This document shows positions 1-8,282 of a stretch of 56,828 nucleotides of DNA, piece by piece. This DNA comes from Catenulispora rubra (lineage in GTDB: Bacteria > Actinomycetota > Actinomycetes > Streptomycetales > Catenulisporaceae). The stretch is from assembly GCF_015356825.1 (NCBI RefSeq), contig NZ_JAACYW010000042.1:1-56828 (forward strand), in the 5' to 3' direction. How positions within the stretch are numbered: position 1 is the stretch's first letter; each line of letters opens with the position of its first letter. The notes under the pieces are model-generated. The model saw nothing but the letters and a program-made list of their open reading frames with translations, had not been told where the DNA came from and ran no database searches. Both the position numbers and the translations under genes were made by a program.

Positions 1-3000
1 CGCCGACCCCGGACGCGCGTCCAAGCCAGCTCCCACGGCAGCGTCCGTCCGCGCCGCGAACACCACGTCTCGACCCCGACCCCGCCGGCCAGCGCGAAGG
101 CCGTGGCGGCGCTCGCGTATCCGCCGAAGCCGTTGTCCGGCGACTTGTAGCGCAGCTTCACCGTGTGCGTCCCGGCCGGCACCGACACCGCGACCAGGCC
201 CTGGTCGGCCGGCACCAGCCGGGCCGCCTTGCCGTCCACGGTGGCCGACCAGCCGACCTGGTCGGAGTCCGCCACCACCAGGTACCCGGGAGCCGTCGTG
301 TTCACCTGCGCGCCGACCGAGTCCAGGCCGTCGGTGGTCACCGTTACGGCACCGCCGTCGACGATCCCCGAAGTGGCCGCGACCGCTGCCGCCGGCGTCC
401 CGGCCGGAGGCGAGCCGACCGCCCCGGCACCGGTGGCACCGGCCACGCCGGCAGCACCCGCGACACCAGCAGCACCGGAAGCATCAGCGACACCCGCGAC
501 GCCAGCAGCCGAAGACGAAGCCGCCCCCGCCGGCGTCCCGGAATCAGACCCCTGCGCCGACAACACGTTCGGCGCCGACAGCGCCGACCCGCTGTTCAAG
601 ACCACCGTCGAAGCGTCCAACATCCCCGAAGCCAGCAAGCTCACCCGCGACGTGGCATCCGCGACCACCACCGAAGAGTCGGCCCACCGGATCCGCGGCA
701 TCGCGTTCAGCCGCTGGTAGATCACCGAAGACCCGGCGTACACCAGCTTCAGCCCGTCCCCGGGGTCCGTCACCGTCGCCAGCGACGGCGCCCCGGCCAG
801 CGCCTGCACCGCCAGCGGCGTCGCCTTCGTCGAGTGCAGCGTGATCGTCGCGGTCCGCGTGCCGTCCTGCGCCGGGGAGTCCAGCGGTATCGGCACGTCG
901 AACTCGACCCCGGTCTGGATCCCCTGGGTCAGCCGCTTCGAGGTCACCGTGCCGGAGTCGTCCGCGACCGAGACCTCGATCCATTCGTCGTCCGAGTTCG
1001 GCGCGTAGGCGAACACGTCGTCGGAGGACGTCGGCACCAGGCCCAGCGCCCGGACGTCGTCGCCGACCGGCAGCTGCACCGTGACCGGCACGTTCGGCTG
1101 CAGCACCGCCTCGGAGCCGTCGGTCGTCGCCGCGTGCAGAGTCCCGAAGACCTGCTCGTTCGGCGCGGCGGTGAAGTAGGCGACGCCCAGCCGGTCCAGG
1201 ATCGGGCTGGTGGCCTGCGCCTCGTCCGGTTCGAAGGACAGCCGGGTCGGCCCGGGCACCGGGTCCCCCGGCACGCCGCGCACCAGGGTCGCGAACGCCG
1301 AGTTCAGGAACGCGTGCCCGTTCAGCGCGCGCAGCCCGTAGACCGAGTCGGTGCCGAGCACCGACGCGTCGGCCGTGGCGGCGTATCGCGAGTGGCCCAG
1401 GTTCGCGGCCAGGAACTCCTGGGTGTCCGTGACCGGGTAGAAAGTCGACTTATCGGCACTCGGTGTGAACCGCCCGATGAACGAGGTCCCCTCGGCGGCG
1501 ACCATCGCCAGCACCCCGCACGCCGCGAGCACCCGCACCACGCCCAGCCGCCGGAGCGTCCCGCCGAACCAGGACACCAGCCACAGCAGCGCGACCAGCA
1601 GCACCGCGGCCGCGATCAGGACCAGCCCGCGGTGGATCTCCGTGCTGTAGGTGGAGACGGCGACCTGGGTGGCCGTCGTGGGATCGGACCCGTTGTACCC
1701 CTTGGACCCGTCCGTGACCGCGACCTTGTGCCCCTCGGACAGCAGCGCCCGGCCCTCCAGCACCACCGCCAGCAGCACCGCCCCGGACCAGGCCGGCGCG
1801 GCCCAGCGGGCCAGGCCCGGGCGCCCCGGGATCCGCGGCATCTGAGATATCCGCGACATCCGCGAAACGATCCACTGCGCGAACCGACCGCGCTCGGCGG
1901 CCGGCGCCGCGACGAACTCCGACCGCTTGCGCAGCACCACCTCGAACCCGACCGCCGCCAGGCACGCCACCAGCAGCCCGGACACGCACCGCGCCCGGCC
2001 GATGAAGTTCGCCCCGAACAGCGACCTGAGCACCGGCACGTGCTGCCCGGCCGTCAGCAGGAAGCCGCCGTGGTAGATCAGCAGCATCCACAGCACGGTG
2101 GCCGCCACGAAGAACACCCACACGCCGCGCGGGAGCAGCATCCGGCCGCGCCGGATCGCCATCACCCCGGCCACGGCCAGCACCAACACCGCCGCGCCGA
2201 CGTAGCCGAGCGCCTCGACCGCGTTCGGGTCCAGGTAGAACAGCTGCTGGCCGTTGGAGGCCACGCCGCCGAACGCCCACGGCGCGAACGACGTCAGGAA
2301 CGTCAGCGGGTCCAGGTGGTCGGCGCCGTTCTGCGCACGCCCCTCGATCAGCCACGACGAGTAGAACTTCGCGAACGGCAGCACCTGGAACAAAGCCAGC
2401 CCGATGCCGGCCCCGACTCCCGCCGCGAGCCCGGCCAACTGGCCGGGTTTACGGGTCCGCACCAGCGCGTAGACCCCGACCGTGAGCAGCGAATAGCCCT
2501 CCACCGAGGGGAAGCCGCCGAGCAGCAGACAGGCGATCGCCACAGCCAGGATCGCCATGTCGCGGAAGCGCCGCTGCTGGATGAACCGCTCGACCGCCCA
2601 GAACACCAGCGGCACGAAGGCGCCGACCCGGGTCTGCGGCCAGCCCTGCCAGGCCACCATGTAGGCGCCGGACACGTACGCCATCCCGCCGACCAGCGCG
2701 GCCGGCGGCGACAGCTTCAGCCGGCGCAGGAACAGATAGAGCCCGGTCAGCCCGACGACCACCTCGGCCAGCCGCTCGTACGCCGGGGCCAGCCAGGACG
2801 GCAGCACGTAGTAGGGCGCCGTGACCGGGGAGGCCAGCGCGTTGTTGGTGATGCCGCCCAGCGGGGTCCCGCCGACGATGTACGGGTCCCAGGCCGAGGG
2901 CTTCCCGGACTTCACACCCTTGGCGAACAGGTCCTCGGCCGGGATCTCCGAGGTGTAGATGTCCGACTGCATCAGGTTCTTGCTCTGCGAGGCGCCGTAG

Positions 3001-3158
3001 CCGGCGTTCGCGTACTCGCCGTAGCGCATCATGTAGTCGGTGTCGGCCAGCACGGTGCGCCCCGCCAGCTGCGAGGCGATGCCGCCGACCGCCAGGTACA
3101 GCGCAGCCAGCACGGCCGCGGCGGTCACCGCCCGCGCGACCCAGACGTTCCCGCTCAC
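1..3158 (-). CDS. YfhO-family integral membrane glycosyltransferase (3' end outside window)
   Basis: About 1,050 residues are visible and the frame stays open to the window edge. The start is a GTG overlapping the stop of the upstream GT2 gene in a GTGA, so the two are translationally coupled. The N-terminus has one membrane helix followed by an outward segment (motifs DTDYMMRYGEYANAGY and WDPYIVGGTPLGG), then many hydrophobic helices. A large C-terminal domain follows, and a last helix (GYASAATAFALAGGVGVE) lies close to the window edge, so little should be missing. This layout fits the YfhO family. In Bacillus, YfhO works with the GT2 enzyme CsbB, moving a sugar from undecaprenyl phosphate onto an outer-surface polymer. 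The same role is inferred here from the coupling; the sugar and acceptor are unknown. Confidence 0.8.
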   Translation of the reverse strand, partial: MSGNVWVARAVTAAAVLAALYLAVGGIASQLAGRTVLADTDYMMRYGEYANAGYGASQSKNLMQSDIYTSEIPAEDLFAKGVKSGKPSAWDPYIVGGTPLGGITNNALASPVTAPYYVLPSWLAPAYERLAEVVVGLTGLYLFLRRLKLSPPAALVGGMAYVSGAYMVAWQGWPQTRVGAFVPLVFWAVERFIQQRRFRDMAILAVAIACLLLGGFPSVEGYSLLTVGVYALVRTRKPGQLAGLAAGVGAGIGLALFQVLPFAKFYSSWLIEGRAQNGADHLDPLTFLTSFAPWAFGGVASNGQQLFYLDPNAVEALGYVGAAVLVLAVAGVMAIRRGRMLLPRGVWVFFVAATVLWMLLIYHGGFLLTAGQHVPVLRSLFGANFIGRARCVSGLLVACLAAVGFEVVLRKRSEFVAAPAAERGRFAQWIVSRMSRISQMPRIPGRPGLARWAAPAWSGAVLLAVVLEGRALLSEGHKVAVTDGSKGYNGSDPTTATQVAVSTYSTEIHRGLVLIAAAVLLVALLWLVSWFGGTLRRLGVVRVLAACGVLAMVAAEGTSFIGRFTPSADKSTFYPVTDTQEFLAANLGHSRYAATADASVLGTDSVYGLRALNGHAFLNSAFATLVRGVPGDPVPGPTRLSFEPDEAQATSPILDRLGVAYFTAAPNEQVFGTLHAATTDGSEAVLQPNVPVTVQLPVGDDVRALGLVPTSSDDVFAYAPNSDDEWIEVSVADDSGTVTSKRLTQGIQTGVEFDVPIPLDSPAQDGTRTATITLHSTKATPLAVQALAGAPSLATVTDPGDGLKLVYAGSSVIYQRLNAMPRIRWADSSVVVADATSRVSLLASGMLDASTVVLNSGSALSAPNVLSAQGSDSGTPAGAASSSAAGVAGVADASGAAGVAGAAGVAGATGAGAVGSPPAGTPAAAVAATSGIVDGGAVTVTTDGLDSVGAQVNTTAPGYLVVADSDQVGWSATVDGKAARLVPADQGLVAVSVPAGTHTVKLRYKSPDNGFGGYASAATAFALAGGVGVETWCSRRGRTLPWELAWTRVRGR

Positions 3159-4075
3159 TCCGGCCGGGACCGCACGATGAGGTCGGCGAGCAACGCCATC
3201 GAAGCGATGATCAACCCCGACAGCAGCAACAACGCCGTGTTCTGCGCGAACCGGAACGGATGCACCGCCAGGTCGAACACCGCCTTCACCACGCCGATGC
3301 CCACCAACCACAACGCCGGCGGCATCAACACCTTCAACGGATTGAAATACATCACCATCCGCAACACCTGAAGGATGTACCGGTACGCATCCGTCACAAA
3401 CCGGAACTTCGACTTCCCCGCCCGCTTCGCATAATCAATCGGCACATACACCACAGGATGCTGATTCGACATGAACGCCAACGTGATCGTCGTCACACAC
3501 GAAAACCCAGGCGGCAACAGACGCAGATACGGCAACGCCACCTCACGCCGCATCGCCCGCAAACCAGAGTTCAAATCCGGAATCTTCTGATTCGTCAACT
3601 TCTCAGCGATCTTCCGGATCACCCACTTCGCCGGGATCCGCAACAACCGATGCGACCCCATCTCCGCCCTACGCGCCCCCACCACCTGATCGATGTCCGC
3701 ATCGAAATCAAGCATCTCCACCAACTCGGGGATCCGCTCATTCGGATACGACATATCCGCATCCGTCCACACCACGATCTCACCCCGGGCCATCTTCGAC
3801 CCGATCCGCCGCACCGTCCCGGCCCCACCGTTCCGGTTGAACGCCACCACCTTCACCGACGGATACTCGATCTCAGCCTTCCGTAACACCTCCAACGTCC
3901 CATCCGTGGAGGCGTCATCGATCGCAAGCACCTCATAGGGGTACCCCGTGGCATCCAACGCCGCGCAGATCCGCTGAATCTCCAGCAGAACATGCGCCTC
4001 CTCGTTGAAACACGGCAGAACCACACTGACATGGGGAGGAAGCTGCTCGGGCTCCAAGGATCCAGCCCCTTTCAT
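3155..4075 (-). CDS. GT2 polyprenyl-phosphate sugar synthase (DPM1/CsbB/GtrB-like)
   Basis: A 306-residue GT2 enzyme. The N-terminal catalytic domain shows VSVVLPCFNEE, the nucleotide-binding IDDASTDGT and the metal-binding TDADMSYP. Two hydrophobic helices at the C-terminus match enzymes that charge polyprenyl phosphate with one sugar at the inner membrane face. The open frame extends 47 codons further upstream, but that stretch runs into a perfect 19-bp hairpin and has rare codons (CTA, AGA), so the ATG at 4075 was chosen. It overlaps the YfhO gene by 4 nt. Codon use differs from the neighbours: from about 3250 to 3950 many codons end in T or G (TTG, GAT, TAT, ATT, AAT), suggesting separate ancestry. 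Confidence 0.82.
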   Translation of the reverse strand: MKGAGSLEPEQLPPHVSVVLPCFNEEAHVLLEIQRICAALDATGYPYEVLAIDDASTDGTLEVLRKAEIEYPSVKVVAFNRNGGAGTVRRIGSKMARGEIVVWTDADMSYPNERIPELVEMLDFDADIDQVVGARRAEMGSHRLLRIPAKWVIRKIAEKLTNQKIPDLNSGLRAMRREVALPYLRLLPPGFSCVTTITLAFMSNQHPVVYVPIDYAKRAGKSKFRFVTDAYRYILQVLRMVMYFNPLKVLMPPALWLVGIGVVKAVFDLAVHPFRFAQNTALLLLSGLIIASMALLADLIVRSRPE

Positions 4076-4170
4076 CAGGCATGGTGCGGACTCGTCTCGA
4101 GTAGGGAGATCAGTCTCCGCGAGGACTCTTAGAGTTTCGTGAAGCTCGTCAAACCGAAGTAAAGAACGCG

Positions 4171-4212
4171 TCAGGGCCCTCGAAACCGGATACCCGGTTT
4201 CGAGGGCCCTGA
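4171..4212 (-). terminator. Perfect 19-bp inverted repeat, probable terminator
   Basis: Arms at 4171-4189 and 4194-4212 are perfectly complementary (tcagggccctcgaaaccgg) around a 4-nt loop (atac). It sits 87 nt downstream of the WbpB-like gene and upstream of the GT2 gene, both on the minus strand. On that strand the right flank includes a short T run (ttcttta), so termination after the wbpD-wbpE-wbpB run is the likely role. Stem symmetry would allow action in either direction. Confidence 0.7.
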
Positions 4213-4299
4213 TCACTCCGCGTCCTCAGCTGGTCAACGGCCTCTTCCGGCCAGCACGTCAACCGCTACGGAACGTCTGTTCGTCGTCACTTCAGGCGA

Positions 4300-5334
4300 T
4301 CACAGCTCGACGGTCGCACCCTTGGCGGCCGAGTCCAGCGCGGCCTCGGCGACCCGCACGACCTGCAGGCCCTGGCGCATGCTGACCACGCGCTCGCGGC
4401 CGCCGTCGACGTCCAGGACCGCGTCCCGGAACGCCTCCAGCTCGGTGCGCAGGGGCTCGGGCTTCGGGATGGCGAAGCGCACCATGTCGCCCTCGGATAC
4501 TCCGCGGAAGGCTTGCATCGCCTCCCAGGTGGGGATCGTCGGGGCCGATGCGTTCGCGTAGAACGTCAGATCGGCGGCCAGCGTGTCGGCGACGAAGCAG
4601 CCCTTCTCGCCGGTGACGATGGTGACCCGCTCCTTCATCGGCGAGAGCCAGTTCACCAGGTGGTTGACCACGGTGCCGTCGGCCAGCCGGCCGGTCATCG
4701 CGATCAGGTCCTCGTGCTCGCGGCCCGAGCGGTACGCGGTGTGGGCCGAGATCGAGGTGTAGGGCTGCCGGGTCACCCAGGCCGTGGAGTCGATGTCGTG
4801 GGTGGCCAGGTCCTTCACCACGCCGACGTCGGCGATCCGGTTCGGGAACGGGCCCTGGCGCCGGGTCACGACCTGGAAGACCTCGCCGAGCTCTCCGTGC
4901 TCCAGCCGCTTGCGCAGGTTCTGCAGCGAGGGGTTGAAGCGCTCGATGTGGCCGACCGCGCCGACCAGGCCGGCCCGCTCGAAGGTCTCGGCGAGCTGGG
5001 TCGCGGACTTCACATCCGGCGCTAAAGGCTTCTCGATCAGGGTGTGCACGCCGGCCTCGGCCAGCGCCAGGCCGATCTCGGTGTGGTAGACCGTGGGCAC
5101 CGCGACCACCGCGAAGTCGATGCCCGCGGCGATCAGCTCCTCGACGTTCCCCAGCACCTCGCGGCCGTTGGCCACGCCGTGCGCGTCGCCGCCGGGGTCG
5201 GCGACGGCGACCAGCTCCACGCCGTCCAGCGAGCCCAGCACCCGGGCGTGGTGCCGGCCCATCATGCCCAGGCCGATCAGGCCCGCGCGCAGCTTCGTGC
5301 CGTTCACGGCGTTCTTTCCAGAAGCGGTGCTCAC
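4300..5334 (-). CDS. wbpB: Gfo/Idh/MocA oxidoreductase, WbpB-like UDP-sugar 3-dehydrogenase
   Basis: A 344-residue NAD-dependent dehydrogenase. The Rossmann motif GLIGLGMMGRHHARVLG lies near residues 16-32, the family EKP motif is in THTLIEKPLAP, and GHIERFNP follows. The C-terminal alpha/beta domain contains the HDIDS segment. The GTG start at 5334 overlaps the aminotransferase stop by 4 nt and replaces a much longer open frame with no homology upstream. In Pseudomonas and Bordetella, WbpB oxidises C3 of UDP-GlcNAc-uronic acid before WbpE transaminates it. The adjacent WbpE- and WbpD-like genes make that role likely here. The exact substrate is inferred. Confidence 0.85.
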   Translation of the reverse strand: MSTASGKNAVNGTKLRAGLIGLGMMGRHHARVLGSLDGVELVAVADPGGDAHGVANGREVLGNVEELIAAGIDFAVVAVPTVYHTEIGLALAEAGVHTLIEKPLAPDVKSATQLAETFERAGLVGAVGHIERFNPSLQNLRKRLEHGELGEVFQVVTRRQGPFPNRIADVGVVKDLATHDIDSTAWVTRQPYTSISAHTAYRSGREHEDLIAMTGRLADGTVVNHLVNWLSPMKERVTIVTGEKGCFVADTLAADLTFYANASAPTIPTWEAMQAFRGVSEGDMVRFAIPKPEPLRTELEAFRDAVLDVDGGRERVVSMRQGLQVVRVAEAALDSAAKGATVEL

Positions 5335-6434
5335 AGCGCGTTCACCCCGGCCACGATCCGCTCCAGCTCGTCCTGGGTCAGGGTCGGCATGACCGGGAGC
5401 GACAGCGCCTCGGCCGCCGCCTTCTCGGTCTCGACCAGCTCGCCGGCGACGCGCGAGGCGACGTCGGGGCGCTGGAAGGACGGCAGCCGGTGGATCGGGA
5501 TCGGGTAGTACATGCCGGTCCCGATGCCGCGCTCCTTCAGGCGCTCGGCCAGACCGTCGCGACCGCCCTCGACTTCGTCGGTGACCCGGATCGTGTACTG
5601 GTGGTACACGTGCTCCGCCCCGGCCACGACCGGCGGGACGCCGACGCCCTGCAGGTGCGCGTCGAAGTAGCGCGCGTTCTCCTGGCGCTGCTTGGTCCAG
5701 GCGGCCAGCTTGGTCAGCTGCACGCGGCCGACCGCGGCGTGCACGCTGGACAGCCGGTTGTTCAGGCCGATGACCTCGTTCTTGTACCGCTCCTCCATGC
5801 CCTGGTTGCGCAGCAGGCGGACCTGGCGCGCGACCTCGGCGTCGGGGGTGACGACGATGCCGCCCTCGATGGAGTGGATGTTCTTGGTCGGGTACAGGCT
5901 GATGCACGCGGCGTCGCCGAAGGTGCTGATCGCCTTGCCGTCCAGCGTCGCGCCGACGGCCTGCGCCGAGTCCTCGATGACCAACAGGTCGTGCTTGCGC
6001 GCGATCTCCATGATCGGGCCCATCGCCGCCGGGTGCCCGTACAGGTGCACCGGCATGATCGCCACGGTCCGGTCGGTGATCGCGGCCTCGATCGCCGCCG
6101 GGTCGACGTTGAACGAATCCCGCTCGATGTCCACGAACACCGGCACCGCGCCGACGATCGCCACCGAGTTCGCGGTCGCCGCGAAGGAGAACGAGGGCAT
6201 GATCACCTCGTCGCCCGGCTTGACGCCCAGCGCCAGCACCGACAGGTGCAGCGCCGAAGTGCCGGAGTTCACGGCCACGCAGTGCAGGCCGTCGACCAGC
6301 GCCGAGAACTCCTGCTCGAAGGCCTCGACCTCGGGGCCGGCGGCGACCTGGCCGGTCCGCATGACGCGCACCACGGCCTCGATCTCGTCCTCGCCGGTCA
6401 CCGGCCGGGCCGGGGGAATGAACGGGAGCGTCAT
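5331..6434 (-). CDS. wbpE: DegT/DnrJ/EryC1/StrS-family PLP sugar aminotransferase, WbpE-like
   Basis: A 367-residue fold-type I aminotransferase of normal family length. Visible motifs are the N-terminal FIPPARP, the SGTSALHLS phosphate-binding segment (about residues 58-66), the PLP-contacting Asp in IEDSAQAVGA (D155) and the internal-aldimine Lys in YPTKNIHSIEGG (K184). It would place an amino group on the 3-keto sugar made by the WbpB-like enzyme. It overlaps the upstream acetyltransferase by 4 nt (ATGA) and the downstream dehydrogenase by 4 nt (GTGA), so the three are translated as a coupled set. Specificity is inferred from context. Confidence 0.88.
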   Translation of the reverse strand: MTLPFIPPARPVTGEDEIEAVVRVMRTGQVAAGPEVEAFEQEFSALVDGLHCVAVNSGTSALHLSVLALGVKPGDEVIMPSFSFAATANSVAIVGAVPVFVDIERDSFNVDPAAIEAAITDRTVAIMPVHLYGHPAAMGPIMEIARKHDLLVIEDSAQAVGATLDGKAISTFGDAACISLYPTKNIHSIEGGIVVTPDAEVARQVRLLRNQGMEERYKNEVIGLNNRLSSVHAAVGRVQLTKLAAWTKQRQENARYFDAHLQGVGVPPVVAGAEHVYHQYTIRVTDEVEGGRDGLAERLKERGIGTGMYYPIPIHRLPSFQRPDVASRVAGELVETEKAAAEALSLPVMPTLTQDELERIVAGVNAL

Positions 6435-7051
6435 GCCTTCTCCTTCAGAACACCGTCGATCTCTACGTACTCAGAGCCGTCTTTGGGGCACACGAACAGA
6501 CCGTCGCCGCGGTCCTCCAACGGCTCGCCGGCCTTGCCGACCCAGCGCAGGCGCTTGGCGGGGACGCCTGCGACCAGCGCGAAGTCCGGGACGTCCTTGG
6601 ACACCACGGAGCCGGCCGCGACCAGGGCCCAGCGGCCGATGGTCACCGGGGCGATGCACACCGAGCGGGCGCCGACCGAGGCGCCCTCGCGCAGCGTGAC
6701 GCCGACCGGGGTCCAGTCGTGGGCGGACTTGGGGGTGCCGTCGGCGTTCACCGCGCGCGGGTAGTGGTCGTTGGTCAGGACCACCGCCGGGCCGATGAAG
6801 ACCCCGGGCTCCAGCACCGCCGGCTCGTAGACCAGCGCGTGGTTCTGGATCTTGCAGTTGTCGCCGACCGGCACGTCCGGGCCGATGTAGGCGCCGCGGC
6901 CGATCACCACGTTGCGGCCGACCCGCGCGCCCTCGCGCACCTGGGCCAGGTGCCAGACACTGGTGCCCTCGCCGATCTCGGCGCGGTCGTCCACGTCGGC
7001 GCTGGGCAGGATCCGCACGCCTTCCCGGCTACCCTGCTTTTGTTCAGTCAC
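6431..7051 (-). CDS. wbpD: Left-handed beta-helix N-acetyltransferase, WbpD-like
   Basis: A 206-residue hexapeptide-repeat acyltransferase. Imperfect (I/V)GxxxxV repeats run from about residue 18 to 150 (VGRNVVIGRGAYIGPDVPVG, VGARSVCIAPVTIG), with an inserted loop carrying LTNDHYPRA, where this family usually has its catalytic His. The start is GTG with a GGAG ribosome site 8-9 nt upstream. The expected role is acetyl-CoA-dependent acetylation of the new 3-amino group of the UDP-uronic acid. The last 40 residues (DGLFVCPKDGSEYVEIDG) form a small C-terminal extension. First gene of the coupled wbpD-wbpE-wbpB run; the 69-nt gap upstream may hold its own promoter. Confidence 0.85.
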   Translation of the reverse strand: MTEQKQGSREGVRILPSADVDDRAEIGEGTSVWHLAQVREGARVGRNVVIGRGAYIGPDVPVGDNCKIQNHALVYEPAVLEPGVFIGPAVVLTNDHYPRAVNADGTPKSAHDWTPVGVTLREGASVGARSVCIAPVTIGRWALVAAGSVVSKDVPDFALVAGVPAKRLRWVGKAGEPLEDRGDGLFVCPKDGSEYVEIDGVLKEKA

Positions 7052-7120
7052 TCTCGGTTCTCCGGGATCAGTCGCGCGGCGCCGGGTCGCGGCCCGCTGG
7101 ACCGTGGGCGCGGCGGCCCA

Positions 7121-8275
7121 CTATGGCTTTAGAGCGTCAGTGCTTGACCGTGCTTGACCGTGCTTGACCAGCCCGCGGATCTCCTCCGCGAGCTTGTCGT
7201 ACGGCGAGGCCCCGGTGAGGTGCTCCGCCGCCCACTTGCGGGCGTTGTGGCGCGCCTGTTCGAGCTCGTCGTAGTGCTCCGACCACCGCCGCAGCGTAGC
7301 CGACGCGGCGGCGGGGTCCGCCACCACCTCGCCCGCACCGGAGGCGGAGATCAGCTCGGCCATCCGCGGCAGCGGTGTCGCCACCACCGCCAGCCCGACG
7401 GCCAGGTACTCGTACAGCTTGCTCGGCACCGCCTCGCGGAAGGCCGGGGTGTCGTCCAGGAGCACGAGCCCGGCCCACGCCCCGTCGGCCAGCGCCCAGG
7501 CCTTCTGAGGGTCCAGACGCCCGTGGAACCTGATCCGGTTGCGCACCTGCTCGCTGGAGGTCGCGTGCCAGGTGTCGAGCCAGGCCTGGTCGCCGGGCTG
7601 CACCGGGCCGACCACGTCGAGCTCCCAGGTGTAGGTGCCCTCCACCGCGGCCAGCATCGCCTGCAGGCCGCGCGAGCGCCGCACGTCGCCGATGTAGATG
7701 GCGCGCGGGGCGGAGTGGTCCGGCTCGCCCGCGGCCGGCAGGAAGGAGAAGTCCGGGAGGTTCTTCACCACCAGGCGGTTGCGGCCCTTCATCGGCGGCA
7801 CGTGGTCGTCGGCGACCACCGTGATGTTCGCGCGCTTGGTCCAGAACGTGCAGATCCGGACCGCGAAGGTGGCCGCGCTCTTCTTCCAGGAGGCGCGGGC
7901 CCAGGCCCGGTCCTTGAGCAGCTTCAGGTAGTCCTCGTGGACGTCGGCCACGACCTTGCGGCCCTTGAACCAGCGGGCCAGCGTGGCACCCGGGACCATG
8001 TCCGGGTCGACGGTCAGCAGGACCTTGCCGCGGGCCTTGAACGGCAGCGTCAGGTCCGCCTTGAGGCGCTTCTTCGCCGAGCGGGAGCCGAGGGTGCGCA
8101 CCAGGCAGTCGGCGGGGCCGGCCTCGGGGAGCCCGAGACCGACCACTTCGACGCCCAGGCCGGCCCGGCGCAGCGCGGCGGCCAGGCGGTGCAGCCGCGC
8201 GTCCGCCACGTCGTGCCCGCCGGTGATGATCGACACGTCAATACTGCTGCTGTTACTGCTGCGGTCAGCGGCCAT
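7121..8275 (-). CDS. GT4-type glycosyltransferase
   Basis: A 384-residue cytoplasmic GT-B enzyme. The N-terminal half begins VSIITGGHDVADARLHRLAAALR, includes VVADVHEDY, and the C-terminal half has AIYIGDVRRSRGLQ and the nucleotide-sugar-binding acidic motif EAVPSKLYEYLAVGLAVVATPLP. The ATG at 8275, 7 nt after the ABC ATPase stop, is preferred over a longer open frame without homology. Its position just behind the exporter points to assembly of the exported polymer. The last codons contain three copies of a 10-bp repeat (7141-7170), so gain or loss of a unit would change the C-terminal reading frame. Donor and acceptor unknown. Confidence 0.8.
   Translation of the reverse strand: MAADRSSNSSSIDVSIITGGHDVADARLHRLAAALRRAGLGVEVVGLGLPEAGPADCLVRTLGSRSAKKRLKADLTLPFKARGKVLLTVDPDMVPGATLARWFKGRKVVADVHEDYLKLLKDRAWARASWKKSAATFAVRICTFWTKRANITVVADDHVPPMKGRNRLVVKNLPDFSFLPAAGEPDHSAPRAIYIGDVRRSRGLQAMLAAVEGTYTWELDVVGPVQPGDQAWLDTWHATSSEQVRNRIRFHGRLDPQKAWALADGAWAGLVLLDDTPAFREAVPSKLYEYLAVGLAVVATPLPRMAELISASGAGEVVADPAAASATLRRWSEHYDELEQARHNARKWAAEHLTGASPYDKLAEEIRGLVKHGQARSSTDALKP
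7141..7170. repeat. Three tandem 10-bp units at the 3' end of a glycosyltransferase gene
   Basis: Units tgcttgaccg at 7141-7150 and 7151-7160, and tgcttgacca at 7161-7170. The period is not a multiple of three. The repeat lies inside the coding region, 18 nt before its stop codon. Confidence 0.9.
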
Positions 8276-8282
8276 GCCTTGC

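Noticed and set aside
165..3371. A 1,068-codon plus-strand open frame
   Set aside because: It is opposite the YfhO-family gene, encodes Arg/Pro/His-rich nonsense and has no ribosome site. GC-rich codons leave stop-free antisense frames.
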